Below, piece after piece: positions 1 to 8,717 of a stretch of DNA of 37,165 nt. The first letter of the stretch is position 1, and the number at the start of each line of letters is the position of its first letter. The translations under genes and the position numbers were made by a program. The notes beneath the pieces are model-generated. The model did not search any database, had not been told where the DNA came from, and saw nothing but the letters and a program-made list of their open reading frames with translations. Origin of the DNA: an uncultured Gammaproteobacteria bacterium (GTDB lineage: Bacteria; Pseudomonadota; Gammaproteobacteria; Steroidobacterales; Rariloculaceae); contig CAJWKT010000010.1 in the NCBI GenBank assembly GCA_913041665.1, forward strand, positions 1 to 37,165, written 5' to 3'.

Positions 1-1
1 A

Positions 2-481
2 GTGGGCCCCATGAACGGGGCCCAAGTAGTGGCACGCGCCTGGAAAGACCCAAACTATAAAGAACGCTTGCTGAAAGACGGTTCTGGTGCCATAACAGAA
101 CTCGGATTCACGGGGTTTCAGGGGGAAGACCTGCTTGTGGTTGAGAATACCCCTGCTGTGCACAACGTGGTCGTGTGTACCCTTTGTTCCTGCTATCCCT
201 GGTCTGTGCTGGGATTGCCCCCGGCTTGGTATAAGTCCAATGCCTATAGGGCCAGGATCGTTATCGAGCCGCGTGAAGTATTAAAGGAGTTTGGCCTTGA
301 GCTTCATGAGGATGTGGAAATTAAGGTCTGGGACAGCACGTCAGAAATGCGCTACCTGGTATTGCCCGAAGCTCCACAGGGTGCGGTGGATATGGGTGAA
401 GACGAACTGGCAAAGATCGTCACACGAAACTCAATGGTAGGTACAGCGAAGGTTTTCCCGCAGACGATGGGGAAGGAATGA
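2..481 (+). CDS. nthA: Nitrile hydratase alpha subunit, cobalt type (5' partial)
   Basis: Catalytic subunit that hydrates nitriles to amides in the cytoplasm. The visible 159 residues carry the metal-binding claw VCTLCSC (Cys59, Cys62, Ser63, Cys64 counted from base 2). Thr between the first two cysteines is typical of the cobalt (non-corrin) type; iron enzymes usually have Ser. The following [14 protein letters not shown] and the later [14 protein letters not shown] also match the family. The frame is open at base 1, and the first residues ([14 protein letters not shown]) align to the interior of known alpha subunits, so roughly 40-50 N-terminal residues lie outside the window; the GTG at base 2 is not a real start. 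Its stop overlaps the beta-subunit start, so the two are translationally coupled. A thiocyanate hydrolase gamma subunit is related, but the neighbours favour nitrile hydratase. Confidence 0.95.
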   Translation: MGPMNGAQVVARAWKDPNYKERLLKDGSGAITELGFTGFQGEDLLVVENTPAVHNVVVCTLCSCYPWSVLGLPPAWYKSNAYRARIVIEPREVLKEFGLELHEDVEIKVWDSTSEMRYLVLPEAPQGAVDMGEDELAKIVTRNSMVGTAKVFPQTMGKE

Positions 482-1146
482 TGAATGGTGTTCACGACAT
501 GGGCGGCATTCGGAATATGGGGCCGATTGAATTAGAAGAAAATGAGCCCGTTTTTCATTTCAAGTGGGAAGGTCGTGTATTCGCGTTGAATATGGCAACT
601 GGGCCACTGCGCCTCTGGAATCTGGATATGAAACGTCAGGCGACTGAGAGTATGCAGCCGCCAGAGCGGTACCTCAGCGCCCCTTACTACGAGCGCTGGC
701 TTGAAAGCCTGATCAGATTACTCAAGGAGCGTGACGTCATAACCGAGGAGGAGCTGGTAACTGGGGAGGTGAAGCTGAAAGAAATTGTTGAGACGCCATC
801 GGCTGCATCACCCCATGAGGTACTAGCTTTGGTGGAAAAGGGGCGCAGTGCAAGGGTTAAGACTAATATCAAGCCTCGATTTAAAGTCGGCGACAAGATT
901 GTTACTCGCAACATCAATACCCCAACCCATACTAGATTACCCCGATACGTGCGTGGCAAGTGTGGCCGGATTGAGCGGGATCATGGAGTTTTCATTTTCC
1001 CCGACACGCATTCACAGAATTGGGACCAGTCGCCACAGCATGTTTACGTGGTGAGTTTTACGGCCCGCGAGTTGTGGGGTCCCGACGCTTCACCACGCGA
1101 CAGGGTATTTGTGGATCTGTGGGACAGCTATATGGATATTATTTAA
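481..1146 (+). CDS. nthB: Nitrile hydratase beta subunit
   Basis: Structural partner of the alpha subunit; the two form the alpha-beta unit whose interface holds the cobalt site. The protein opens with the family signature MNGVHDMGG. The C-terminal SH3-like barrel is clear: FKVGDKIVTRNIN, HTRLPRYVRGKCG, then HGVFIFPDT, HVYVVSF and RELWGPDASPRDRVFVDLW. Its 221 residues are normal. I prefer the ATG at 481, which gives the classic N-terminus and lies just after the alpha TGA with a GGGGAAGGA Shine-Dalgarno at about 469-477; the ATG at 478 would add one Met. The activator gene follows after 2 bp. Nothing is missing from the subunit. Confidence 0.96.
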   Translation: MNGVHDMGGIRNMGPIELEENEPVFHFKWEGRVFALNMATGPLRLWNLDMKRQATESMQPPERYLSAPYYERWLESLIRLLKERDVITEEELVTGEVKLKEIVETPSAASPHEVLALVEKGRSARVKTNIKPRFKVGDKIVTRNINTPTHTRLPRYVRGKCGRIERDHGVFIFPDTHSQNWDQSPQHVYVVSFTARELWGPDASPRDRVFVDLWDSYMDII

Positions 1147-1148
1147 AG

Positions 1149-1523
1149 ATGACACCACCACGGAATGAAAACCCAGAAGCTATTTCACTATTCGCCGGAC
1201 AAGAAGAGACACCCACTTTTTCGGCGCCCTGGCAAGCACAGGCTTTCAGTATGACCATAAAGCTTTATGAAGAGGGGCATTTTGACTGGAAGGAGTGGAC
1301 TCATCACTTAGGTGCGGAGATTGCTTTGGCAAAGAAATGTAGCGACCCTCACACCAACGATACTTATTACGCCTGCTGGCTACAGGCCTTGGAGCGACTA
1401 GTCACAGAAAAGGGGCTGGCCTCGCAATTAGAACTCCAATCTCGTCGTGATGCCTGGGCACGAGCGGCTCGGGTGACACCCCACGGCGAAGTAATTCATC
1501 TTGAACAGAAAGCCAGAATTTAA
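1149..1523 (+). CDS. Nitrile hydratase accessory/activator protein
   Basis: Small protein (124 residues) of the nitrile hydratase accessory family, related to the N-terminal half of the beta subunit. In characterised cobalt enzymes this partner delivers the metallated alpha subunit by subunit exchange. Visible family features are FSAPWQAQAFSMTIKLYE (about residues 24-41), FDWKEWTHHLGAEI, the DTYYACWLQALERLV block and the C-terminal ARVTPHGEVI. The ATG at 1149 lies 2 bp behind the beta stop; a longer reading from 1020 would run inside the beta gene and is not needed. The order alpha-beta-activator is standard for cobalt nitrile hydratases. Function is from family knowledge. Confidence 0.92.
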   Translation: MTPPRNENPEAISLFAGQEETPTFSAPWQAQAFSMTIKLYEEGHFDWKEWTHHLGAEIALAKKCSDPHTNDTYYACWLQALERLVTEKGLASQLELQSRRDAWARAARVTPHGEVIHLEQKARI

Positions 1524-1802
1524 CAGATATTTGAAGTAGATCGAAGATAATAAGAGAAATTAACCGATATTTTGGACAATAACAGGGGTTTGGCCAAGAA
1601 ATCCGAGGCTTGGAGGTGAGCTCGGAAAAGACTCTGATCAATTATTCAGTTGCTTTTTTTAGAATGAAGTTTCTTAGTGGCGCCTTAGTCGTGGTAACGC
1701 GCCTTTATCCCATGGCATGTAAGTTCGCTGATGGGATTGGCTTGTGAAATTATCCATAGTTAGAATTGCGCGCTCAGTTTGGATATTAACTTCGGCTTAT
1801 TT
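1524..1802 (+). other. Intergenic region between nitrile hydratase and MoxR operons
   Basis: About 280 bases without a convincing gene. A short GGCGC...GCGCC inverted repeat (1679-1683 and 1699-1703) followed by TTTA could be a weak terminator, but the stem is only 5 bp with a 15-base loop. A possible sigma-70 promoter is TTGGCT (1737-1742), an 18-base spacer and TAGAAT (1761-1766), which would start transcription some 30 bases ahead of the MoxR ATG. Both are guesses from visual inspection; no operator or riboswitch is recognisable. Confidence 0.3.
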
Positions 1803-2777
1803 ATGTCGCTACAGCAAAAATTTCTCTCGCTAGAAAACCATTTGAAATCCTTGGTCGTTGGGCAGGACTTGCTCCTAAACCGAATGCTGGTAGCAGTACT
1901 TTGTGATGGCCACTTGCTTGTGGAGGGTGCGCCAGGTCTCGCAAAGACCCGTGCCATCAAGGTACTCAGTTACAGCATTGAAGGTGACTATCATCGGGTC
2001 CAGTTTACGCCTGATCTTCTTCCTGCCGATCTTACCGGGACCGAAATATACAGGCCTCAGGATGGAACATTTGTTTTTCGTAAAGGACCTCTTTTCCATA
2101 ACCTAATTCTTGCTGATGAGGTCAATCGGGCCCCTGCAAAGGTGCAGTCAGCTTTATTGGAGGCGATGGGCGAGAGACAGATCACGGTGGGTTCGGTAAC
2201 TTACGAACTGCCACCGTTTTTTATGGTGATGGCCACACAGAACCCGATTGAGCAAGAGGGCACATATCCATTACCGGAGGCTCAGTTAGACCGTTTTTTG
2301 CTTCAAGCTTTGGTGGATTATCCTGATCTTGAGGGTGAGCGCAGCATACTGAAACTTAATCGGGAGGAGGAAAAGCAGGCGACTTCGGATGAGGAATTGT
2401 TCCGGCCTAAGCAGGTACTTGCTCAGCATGAGGCAATGAGCGCACGTATGGAAGTTCTCGATATGCATTTGGCGGAACCGCTTCAGGAATACATTGTACA
2501 AGTGGTTCTTGCGACACGATCTGCTCAGCGTTACGGGGATGATCTTAAGGACTTTATTCAATACGGTGCCAGTCCTCGGGCCACTCTCGCGCTCGATCGG
2601 TGCGCTCGGGCTCATGCCTGGTTAGCCGGCAGGGACTACGTTACCCCGGAAGATATTCAATCCATGGCCCACGATGTGCTGAGGCATCGAATTTTACTCA
2701 GCTTTGAGGCTGAAGCGGCCGGGCGTACATCAGACGAGGTCGTAGATATATTACTTGACCGAATAGGGGTGCCTTAA
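1803..2777 (+). CDS. MoxR-family AAA+ ATPase
   Basis: ATPase of the MoxR group, thought to act as a chaperone together with von Willebrand A proteins encoded beside it. From the ATG at 1803 (MSLQQKF, 324 residues) the Walker A motif GAPGLAKT lies at 42-49, Walker B LILADEV with Asp105-Glu106, sensor 1 MVMATQNP at 141-148 and the EAQLDRF motif at 159-165. All ATPase residues are present. A TTG at 1779 in the same frame would add eight residues; neither start has a strong Shine-Dalgarno, and I prefer the ATG because the family normally begins close to this point. It is the first gene of a six-gene set, and its stop TAA shares one base with the next ATG. The substrate is unknown. Confidence 0.92.
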   Translation: MSLQQKFLSLENHLKSLVVGQDLLLNRMLVAVLCDGHLLVEGAPGLAKTRAIKVLSYSIEGDYHRVQFTPDLLPADLTGTEIYRPQDGTFVFRKGPLFHNLILADEVNRAPAKVQSALLEAMGERQITVGSVTYELPPFFMVMATQNPIEQEGTYPLPEAQLDRFLLQALVDYPDLEGERSILKLNREEEKQATSDEELFRPKQVLAQHEAMSARMEVLDMHLAEPLQEYIVQVVLATRSAQRYGDDLKDFIQYGASPRATLALDRCARAHAWLAGRDYVTPEDIQSMAHDVLRHRILLSFEAEAAGRTSDEVVDILLDRIGVP

Positions 2778-3718
2778 TGGAAGTGATGCCCTCTTCAAAT
2801 GTGGGTGCGATTAGTTCTCCGGCGCGCATAGAACTAGAGGAGATGATAGGCCTCAAGCGGGCAGGAGAGTCATTTGACCTGACAACGATTCGGGCACGGG
2901 CAATCTCTTCAGGTGGTCACCTGTCACCCTTCAAGGGTCGCGGGGTAGAGTTTGATGAGGCTAGGCCCTATGAATCGGGCGACGATCTGAGAACCATAGA
3001 CTGGCGAGTAACAGCGCGCACCGGAAAACCATACACGAAAGTTTTTAGGGAGGAGCGGGATCGGCCAGTAATTGTCTGGGCAGATATGCGGGAGCCGATG
3101 CTGTTTGCAACACAGGGGGTCTATAAGGCAGTGCAGGCTGCTCGAACAGCCGCTCTTATCGCTTGGAGCACGGTGGCTCATTCGGATCGCTTTGGTGGAC
3201 TGATTTTTTCGGAGACTGAGCATGTCGAACTGCGACCTAGGCTGGGCCGTAAAGCGGCATTGCATTTATTGAAGGTTCTGAGTCAGGAAAAGATCTGGAG
3301 TCGCGGGCAGTCACAGGATGCAAAGCTTCAGCATGCTGAGCACGCACTCGCCCGACTTATGCGTGTAGTCCGGCCGGGAAGCCTAATTTTTTTGCTAAGT
3401 GATTTCCGTGATCTGAGTTTAAAATTTGAAACGCAGTTGCGTCAGCTGGCGCGGCATTGCGATCTTTTCTTGGTGCATTTTTTTGACCCTGTTGAGAAAG
3501 ATCTTCCTCCGCCTGGGCGGTACCGGGTGAAGCTAGGCACTCGGACCATGGCAATTGATACAGACTCGCCCTTAATCCGACAAGGCTACCGAAAACAGTT
3601 CGAGCAACGACAGAAGAAACTTCGTGACATCGCCCGTTCAGTGGGTATCCATTTTTTGGAATGCTCAACCACGGACGATCCTAGGGAGCTATTGGCAGGG
3701 TGGTTTGAAAATAGATGA
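2777..3718 (+). CDS. DUF58 domain-containing protein
   Basis: Protein of 313 residues whose central block is the DUF58 signature: RGVEFDEARPYESGDD (about 55-70), then LRTIDWRVTARTGKPYTKVF and REERDRPV (to about 97). A divergent von Willebrand-A-like fold follows (VRPGSLIFLLSDFRD). No signal peptide or membrane segment is evident, so it is probably cytoplasmic or peripheral. DUF58 genes are nearly always next to MoxR and vWA genes, as here, and are regarded as part of the same assembly, but no biochemical activity is established. The ATG overlaps the MoxR stop by one base, which implies coupled translation. The C-terminus overlaps the next start by 4 bp. Confidence 0.93.
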   Translation: MEVMPSSNVGAISSPARIELEEMIGLKRAGESFDLTTIRARAISSGGHLSPFKGRGVEFDEARPYESGDDLRTIDWRVTARTGKPYTKVFREERDRPVIVWADMREPMLFATQGVYKAVQAARTAALIAWSTVAHSDRFGGLIFSETEHVELRPRLGRKAALHLLKVLSQEKIWSRGQSQDAKLQHAEHALARLMRVVRPGSLIFLLSDFRDLSLKFETQLRQLARHCDLFLVHFFDPVEKDLPPPGRYRVKLGTRTMAIDTDSPLIRQGYRKQFEQRQKKLRDIARSVGIHFLECSTTDDPRELLAGWFENR

Positions 3719-4200
3719 ATCCGGCTTTGAATCCAAGTTTGCTTCCGCTAAGAGATATCCATCTCCCTAGTGCGGTTACTTGGTGGCCACTAGCGTCTGG
3801 CTGGTGGGTTCTGGCAGGCTTAGTCTTGGTCTTAATGGTAATAGCTTGGATTCGTTACCGTTGTGGTTGGCGCCATCGCGCTGCACTTAAAGCCCTCAAT
3901 GTGGTTACGGAACAGCTACGTAACGGAGCCGATTGTGTGGTTTGTGTGCAGAGGGTGTCTGAAATTCTGAAACGTTTTGTTATGACCACGGCAGCGGACT
4001 CAAAATCAGTTGCAGGTTTAACCGGTGATGGGTGGCTTCAATTCCTTGACGATTGTTGGAATAAGACTTCCTTTACTGGGGGAAGTGGGCGGCTGCTCTT
4101 GAAATTGCCATATTCTGGTTTTCCCGCGGACCGGGCAGAGGCATTGAAGCTTAGCCGGTTATGTGTGGACTGGGTCAAGTCGCAGCCCCGAGGGAAATGA
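3715..4200 (+). CDS. DUF4381 domain-containing membrane protein
   Basis: Small protein of 161 residues with one membrane segment at about 24-45 (WPLASGWWVLAGLVLVLMVI), preceded by a short N-terminal part containing LRDIHLPSAVTWWPLA and followed by a cytoplasmic helical domain with RYRCGWRHRAALKAL. This layout, with a conserved PxxxxWWPLAPGWW-like entry to the membrane helix, is that of DUF4381, a regular member of MoxR/Bat operons in Gammaproteobacteria. The ATG overlaps the DUF58 stop as ATGA. It probably anchors or links the cytoplasmic MoxR/DUF58 pair to the vWA membrane proteins, which is inference from neighbourhood only. Confidence 0.88.
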   Translation: MNPALNPSLLPLRDIHLPSAVTWWPLASGWWVLAGLVLVLMVIAWIRYRCGWRHRAALKALNVVTEQLRNGADCVVCVQRVSEILKRFVMTTAADSKSVAGLTGDGWLQFLDDCWNKTSFTGGSGRLLLKLPYSGFPADRAEALKLSRLCVDWVKSQPRGK

Positions 4201-4203
4201 TCT

Positions 4204-5247
4204 ATGTGGCAGCTTGCTTGGTGGTGGATATTGGTCTTTTTCCCGGTGCCATGGTTGGTAAGAATTTGGACGTCGACAGATCTACTTGACGGTGATGCAG
4301 CGCTCCGGGTGCCTGCTCCGAGGGAGTTTGAGAATCTTACGGGTCGGCATACATTAAGGGATTTGTCTTCCTGGCGATTGGGGTTGTTGTGGTTACTTTG
4401 GGCGTTGGTACTGGTCGCTGCGGCTCGACCACAGTTTGTAGGGGAGGCTGTTGCAATGCCTATGAGCGGGCGTGATTTGCTTATGGCAGTAGACCTCTCA
4501 GGCAGCATGGAGGAGCAAGATTTTCAATTAGCCGGGCAGTGGGTGGACAGGTTAACGGCGACCAAAGCGGTAGCCCAGGAGTTTATTGAAAGGCGATTGG
4601 GCGACCGAATTGGTCTTATTCTCTTTGGGCGCGAAACATACTTGCAGATTCCTCTTACATTTGACCGTCCTACTGTACAGACGCTGCTGGATGAGGCCGT
4701 CATCGGGCTGGCGGGGCAAGAAACTTCTATCGGGGATGCGATTGGGCTCGCTATAAGAACTCTGAGCGATGCCGGGGTTGAAGAAAACCGCCGAGTTTTA
4801 ATTCTACTCACTGACGGGGCTAACACCGCTGGTGCAGTAGAGCCACTTAAAGCTGCCCAACTTGCAGCTGAGCGTGGCATGGTTATTTACACTATTGGAA
4901 TCGGCGCAGATGCTTTGACGGTCCGCTCGTTGTTTGGCGTTCGCCAGATCAATCCATCCGCTGATCTCGATGAAGATGTTCTCAGGGAGATTGCCGTGCT
5001 GACCGGTGGCGCATATTTTCGCGCGCGAGACATCAGCGAACTAGAACAAATCTATTTTGTATTGGATCAACTCGAACCCGCCGCTTCAGACGAAGAAGGG
5101 TTTCGCCCCACTGAAGAGCTTTTCTTCTGGCCACTTGGTACCGCCGCATTATGTGCTTTGCTTTGGTTAGTATTTGGAGTGTTAAGAGCGAGAGGCTACT
5201 CAACTCCGTTTTTAATGAGCCAGATGACGGGAGAGCGTCATGGATGA
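4204..5247 (+). CDS. batA: von Willebrand A membrane protein (BatA-like)
   Basis: Inner-membrane protein of 347 residues. Membrane segments are at about 3-22, 58-74 and 309-327, and a von Willebrand A domain lies between the last two, placed outside the cytoplasm if the usual topology holds. The metal-ion-dependent adhesion site is intact: DLSGS (Asp97, Ser99, Ser101), a Thr in LTFDRPT, and LLTDGAN further on. BatA of Bacteroides and Leptospira has this architecture and was linked to aerotolerance, but its client is not known. The gene starts 3 bp after DUF4381 and overlaps the next gene by 8 bp, so all six Bat genes probably share one transcript. Confidence 0.92.
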   Translation: MWQLAWWWILVFFPVPWLVRIWTSTDLLDGDAALRVPAPREFENLTGRHTLRDLSSWRLGLLWLLWALVLVAAARPQFVGEAVAMPMSGRDLLMAVDLSGSMEEQDFQLAGQWVDRLTATKAVAQEFIERRLGDRIGLILFGRETYLQIPLTFDRPTVQTLLDEAVIGLAGQETSIGDAIGLAIRTLSDAGVEENRRVLILLTDGANTAGAVEPLKAAQLAAERGMVIYTIGIGADALTVRSLFGVRQINPSADLDEDVLREIAVLTGGAYFRARDISELEQIYFVLDQLEPAASDEEGFRPTEELFFWPLGTAALCALLWLVFGVLRARGYSTPFLMSQMTGERHG

Positions 5248-7012
5248 GTTTCATTTTATAAGACCATGGTGGCTTTTAGGGCTCCCTGCAGGGGCTTGGC
5301 TGATTTGGCAGATAACACATGGTGATATCGCTCGTGGCCGCTGGCGGTCTTGGGTAGATGAGGCCCTACAACCATTTGTGCTGGAGGGATTCGAAAGCGG
5401 TTTGAGGGAACGCCGTTGGCTACTTATTGGGGCATTTGCGGCTTGGGTTTTGGCAATGCTAGCACTTGCTGGACCCACTTGGTCTCGACTTCCGGTGCCC
5501 GCTTTTCGGTCTGAGGAGGCATTGGTGGTAGTGATGGACTTGTCCCGATCAATGGATGCTGCTGATCTGGAGCCCAGCCGGCTTTCAAGGGCAAAGCTCA
5601 AGCTCCTTAATCTTTTAGAGCGGCGTTCGGCGGGACAAACTGCGTTGGTGGTTTTTTCGGCACATGCTTTTACCGTGACACCCCTCACTACAGACACGAG
5701 AGCTATCTCGTCATTGGCAACGAGCCTTTCGACCGACATGATGCCAAGCCGAGGCAGCTATCCAGAGGCCGGGCTCACCAAGGCTGGCCAGCTTTTGAGA
5801 CAGACGGGGCTGCTGGATGGTCAAATTCTTTTGGTTACAGATGCGGATGTTTCTCCTGCCAGTTTGCGAGTGGCTAGGGAACTAAACCAGGAAGGCTATG
5901 CGGTGAGCGTATTAGGGGTGGGTACTGTCGAGGGTGGGCCGATTAGACAGCCCGGCGGCGGTTTTCTTACGGATGGAGGAGGCCAAGTTGTGATTCCTCG
6001 GCTAGACGAAAAAAGTCTCAGAAATTTAGCTTTGATCGGCGGTGGAAACTTTGCCAGATTGAGTGCGGGCGAACAGGATCTCGATTTACTTTTTTCGAAC
6101 AATCGCGCTGCCGAGGGGAGGGCGCTGTCAGGAGGTAACGATGAGGAGCAGTTTGAGACAGAAATCTGGCAAGACCAGGGTCTTTGGCTGGTGTTAGCAC
6201 TGCTGCCTTTTGTTGCACTTACGTTCCGTCGTGGATGGCTTGCTCTTTTGTGGGTCTGGGTGGCGTTACCTTTGCCACAGGCCCAGGCCCTAGGGTGGGC
6301 TGACCTTTGGCAGCGGCCTGATCAAAGGGGCTATCAGGCGTTTCAATCCGAGGAGCCTGAACGAGCTGCAACCCTTTTCAAGGACCCGGAATGGCTGGCT
6401 GCCGCGCTTTACCGTGCCGGAGATTACCAGACCAGTGCCAATGCTTTAAAAGGCATCGATACGGCAGACGGTCACTACAATCGGGGGAATGGACTCGCGA
6501 AGTTAGGCGACATAGAGGGGGCTATCGAGGCTTATAATCGTGCACTTGAACTGGACCCAGCATATGAAGACGCGATCTTTAATAGGGATCTACTACAACA
6601 GTCGCAGCCACCGGAAGAGCAACCAGTCACCGCCGATGATGAACAACAGCAAGATAGTGCCTCAGACCAGTCTCAGCAGCCTCAGAATACATCCGATCAG
6701 TCTGACCAGAGTGAGCAGGTGCAGAACGGTGAAGATCAATCTGAGCAAATGGATAGTCAGAATGAAGAAAGTGAGCAGGCTGGTGCTCAGTCTGATGTAG
6801 CAGAGCAGGGTGATGCGCAGGGCCAGCCAGCGCTCAGTCCTGATGATTTGGAAGAATGGGCTTCGGAGCAGGCTGCAGAGCAGTGGCTGAGGAGAATACC
6901 CCAAGATCCGGGGGGGCTTCTAAGAAGGAAGTTTCTCTACCAATACCAAAGGCTCGGAATCGATCAGGATGGTAATTATGTGTGGCCCGGTGATGAGGTG
7001 CAGCCCTGGTGA
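5240..7012 (+). CDS. batB: von Willebrand A + TPR membrane protein (BatB/BatC-like fusion)
   Basis: A 590-residue protein that joins what are two separate proteins in Bacteroides. The N-terminal part is BatB-like: membrane segments near 8-25 and 60-78, a vWA domain with DLSRS (Asp100, Ser102, Ser104) and LLVTDAD, and further membrane segments at about 312-328 and 334-349. The C-terminal part is BatC-like, with a TPR unit at about 411-453 (HYNRGNGLAKLGDIEGAI, then YNRALELDPAYEDA). A tail very rich in Gln, Ser, Glu and Asp follows (about 454-533), then a conserved-looking end with EEWASEQAAEQWLRRIPQDP. Fused forms occur in proteobacteria, so this is not a broken gene. The acidic tail is likely disordered. 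It overlaps batA by 8 bp and batD by 4 bp. Confidence 0.92.
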   Translation: MDEFHFIRPWWLLGLPAGAWLIWQITHGDIARGRWRSWVDEALQPFVLEGFESGLRERRWLLIGAFAAWVLAMLALAGPTWSRLPVPAFRSEEALVVVMDLSRSMDAADLEPSRLSRAKLKLLNLLERRSAGQTALVVFSAHAFTVTPLTTDTRAISSLATSLSTDMMPSRGSYPEAGLTKAGQLLRQTGLLDGQILLVTDADVSPASLRVARELNQEGYAVSVLGVGTVEGGPIRQPGGGFLTDGGGQVVIPRLDEKSLRNLALIGGGNFARLSAGEQDLDLLFSNNRAAEGRALSGGNDEEQFETEIWQDQGLWLVLALLPFVALTFRRGWLALLWVWVALPLPQAQALGWADLWQRPDQRGYQAFQSEEPERAATLFKDPEWLAAALYRAGDYQTSANALKGIDTADGHYNRGNGLAKLGDIEGAIEAYNRALELDPAYEDAIFNRDLLQQSQPPEEQPVTADDEQQQDSASDQSQQPQNTSDQSDQSEQVQNGEDQSEQMDSQNEESEQAGAQSDVAEQGDAQGQPALSPDDLEEWASEQAAEQWLRRIPQDPGGLLRRKFLYQYQRLGIDQDGNYVWPGDEVQPW

Positions 7013-8670
7013 ATGGTTTTTGTTTACTGCGGGTATTGGTATCAATCGCCATTACTTTTGCGGTATCGCTGGCTATTAGCCAAGATATTTCCCTGCAGGC
7101 CAGCATTGATCGTCCTAGTGTTCGGGAGAACGAATCCTTCAGTTTTGTCCTGCGTGCCTCGGGCCAGGTGCGTGAAGAGCCAGATTTTACTGTTTTAGAT
7201 TCCATGTTCGAGATTTTGCAGCGTTCTCGCAACACACAAATTCAAATGTCGGGGGGCCAGACGGCACAGGTCACGGAGTGGTTATTACAGTTGATGCCAA
7301 AGGGTGCAGGTACGTTTGTATTGCCCCCGATTAGTCTAGCCGGTGCACTGTCCAGTCCCATTGATATTGAGGTGTTGCCTTCCCTACCCGGAGATGTACC
7401 GGGAGACATATTCTTAGAGCTTCAAGCCTCGCCTTTGACCCCCTACGTTCAGTCTCAAGTTATTTATAGTTTGCGTTTGTTTCGTAGTGTTCGTACGGGG
7501 CGATCTACCCTAACGCCGCCAGCGGTAAATGGTGGTGAGGCACTCATCGAACGATTAGGCGGAGATCGTGAGTATCAAGTTGTTCGTAATGGGCGCAATT
7601 TCAGTGTTCTTGAGCGCCGCTACGCAATTTTTCCCCAATCTTCAGGTTTGCTAACTATAGAGCCGGCCACCTTTGAAGCCGTTGTTATTGCTCCTTCAGG
7701 TTTTTCCAGCGTGCAACGGTTCCGAGCAGAGCCCCTGGAGCTGACCGTGAAACCCGCAATTCAACCCCCTGCCGCGTTTCCTAATGCCTCTTGGTTGCCA
7801 GCTAGCAACGTGACTCTTTCTGAGCGATGGAGTCTTGGTACCGGCGCATTCACCGCAGGTATCCCCCAGACTCGCACCTTGGTTTTGGAAGCAGAAGGCT
7901 TGTTAGAGACTCAACTCCCCGAGCTTCGTCTCGATCAGACCGATGGCATCAAGCAGTATGCAGATATGCCGGAGCTTAGCCGAGAAACTGATGAAAAGGG
8001 ACTTAAAGCAGTTCGGGTTGAGCGTCTTGCCGTCATCGCCCAGGCACCCGGAGAACTTGAACTGCCTGCGGTGGAAGTACCATGGTGGAATATACAAGAA
8101 CAAAGCTGGCATGTAGCCCGGCTTGAGGCCAGTATCCTCTTTGTAGCGCCTAATTCCGAGCAGGGAAATGTTGCGACAGCGCTACCTGTTCTAAATGGCG
8201 AAGAAGAGAGGCCTGCTTCCGGGTCTGCGGAACAGTTTTGGCAGGCTATTAGCGGTGCTATTGCAGCTATATGGCTAGCTACATTGGTCTTTTGGTGGCA
8301 GAGCCGTCATCAAAAGAAACGCAAGTATTTGTATCCTTCAAATGAGGTGCTCGGATATGAGTCGAGTCGTAGAATCCTGCGTCGGCTCCGGAGGGCCTGT
8401 AATGATAATCATGCGGGCCGAGCAAGAGAGTTGCTTTTGGAGTGGGGAGGGCTTCAATTTTCCCAATCGCCGCCAAAAAATCTGGGCACCTTGGCAGAAA
8501 TGTTGCCTGAAAATGCATCGTGTTCTGTCCGGGATCTGGAAAGAAACCTCTATGGTCCGGGGGCTGAGCAATGGGAAGGTGCCGGACTTTGCGCTAACCT
8601 ATCCCAGTTGAACGCCACCATTCCTGCTGTTAGTGCGTCTCGCGAGGAGCTTCTGCCACTTTATAAATAA
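7009..8670 (+). CDS. batD: BatD-family protein
   Basis: The last gene of the Bat set, 553 residues. A signal peptide is visible (MNGFCLLRVLVSIAITFAVS, cleavage near residue 24), followed by a long periplasmic beta-rich part beginning ISLQASIDRPSVRENESF, typical of BatD, and one C-terminal membrane helix at about 410-430 with a basic stop (RHQKKRKY) and a short cytoplasmic tail. The start is GTG at 7009, overlapping the previous TGA (GTGA). An ATG at 7013 is in another frame and gives only a short shadow reading. The BatD role in the complex is undefined; interaction with the vWA proteins in the periplasm is inference. The gene runs convergently towards gloA, with 47 bp between their stops. 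Confidence 0.9.
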   Translation: MNGFCLLRVLVSIAITFAVSLAISQDISLQASIDRPSVRENESFSFVLRASGQVREEPDFTVLDSMFEILQRSRNTQIQMSGGQTAQVTEWLLQLMPKGAGTFVLPPISLAGALSSPIDIEVLPSLPGDVPGDIFLELQASPLTPYVQSQVIYSLRLFRSVRTGRSTLTPPAVNGGEALIERLGGDREYQVVRNGRNFSVLERRYAIFPQSSGLLTIEPATFEAVVIAPSGFSSVQRFRAEPLELTVKPAIQPPAAFPNASWLPASNVTLSERWSLGTGAFTAGIPQTRTLVLEAEGLLETQLPELRLDQTDGIKQYADMPELSRETDEKGLKAVRVERLAVIAQAPGELELPAVEVPWWNIQEQSWHVARLEASILFVAPNSEQGNVATALPVLNGEEERPASGSAEQFWQAISGAIAAIWLATLVFWWQSRHQKKRKYLYPSNEVLGYESSRRILRRLRRACNDNHAGRARELLLEWGGLQFSQSPPKNLGTLAEMLPENASCSVRDLERNLYGPGAEQWEGAGLCANLSQLNATIPAVSASREELLPLYK

Positions 8671-8717
8671 ATAAGCTAGCCTTTGATTTAATGTGCAGGC
8701 GTAACGGGTTCCTTGTC

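Noticed and set aside
3-24. 8-bp inverted repeat TGGGCCCC / GGGGCCCA with 6-base loop
   Set aside because: It lies inside the nitrile hydratase alpha coding sequence at a conserved Gly-Pro-x-x-Gly-Ala position, so codons explain it.
1679-1706. GGCGC/GCGCC hairpin followed by TTTA as terminator of the nitrile hydratase operon
   Set aside because: Stem of 5 bp with a 15-base loop and no real T-run; kept only as a remark in the intergenic entry.
7013-7198. 61-codon reading frame starting with ATG at the batB-batD junction
   Set aside because: Out of frame with batD; the GTG at 7009 gives a clear signal peptide and BatD protein, so this is a shadow.
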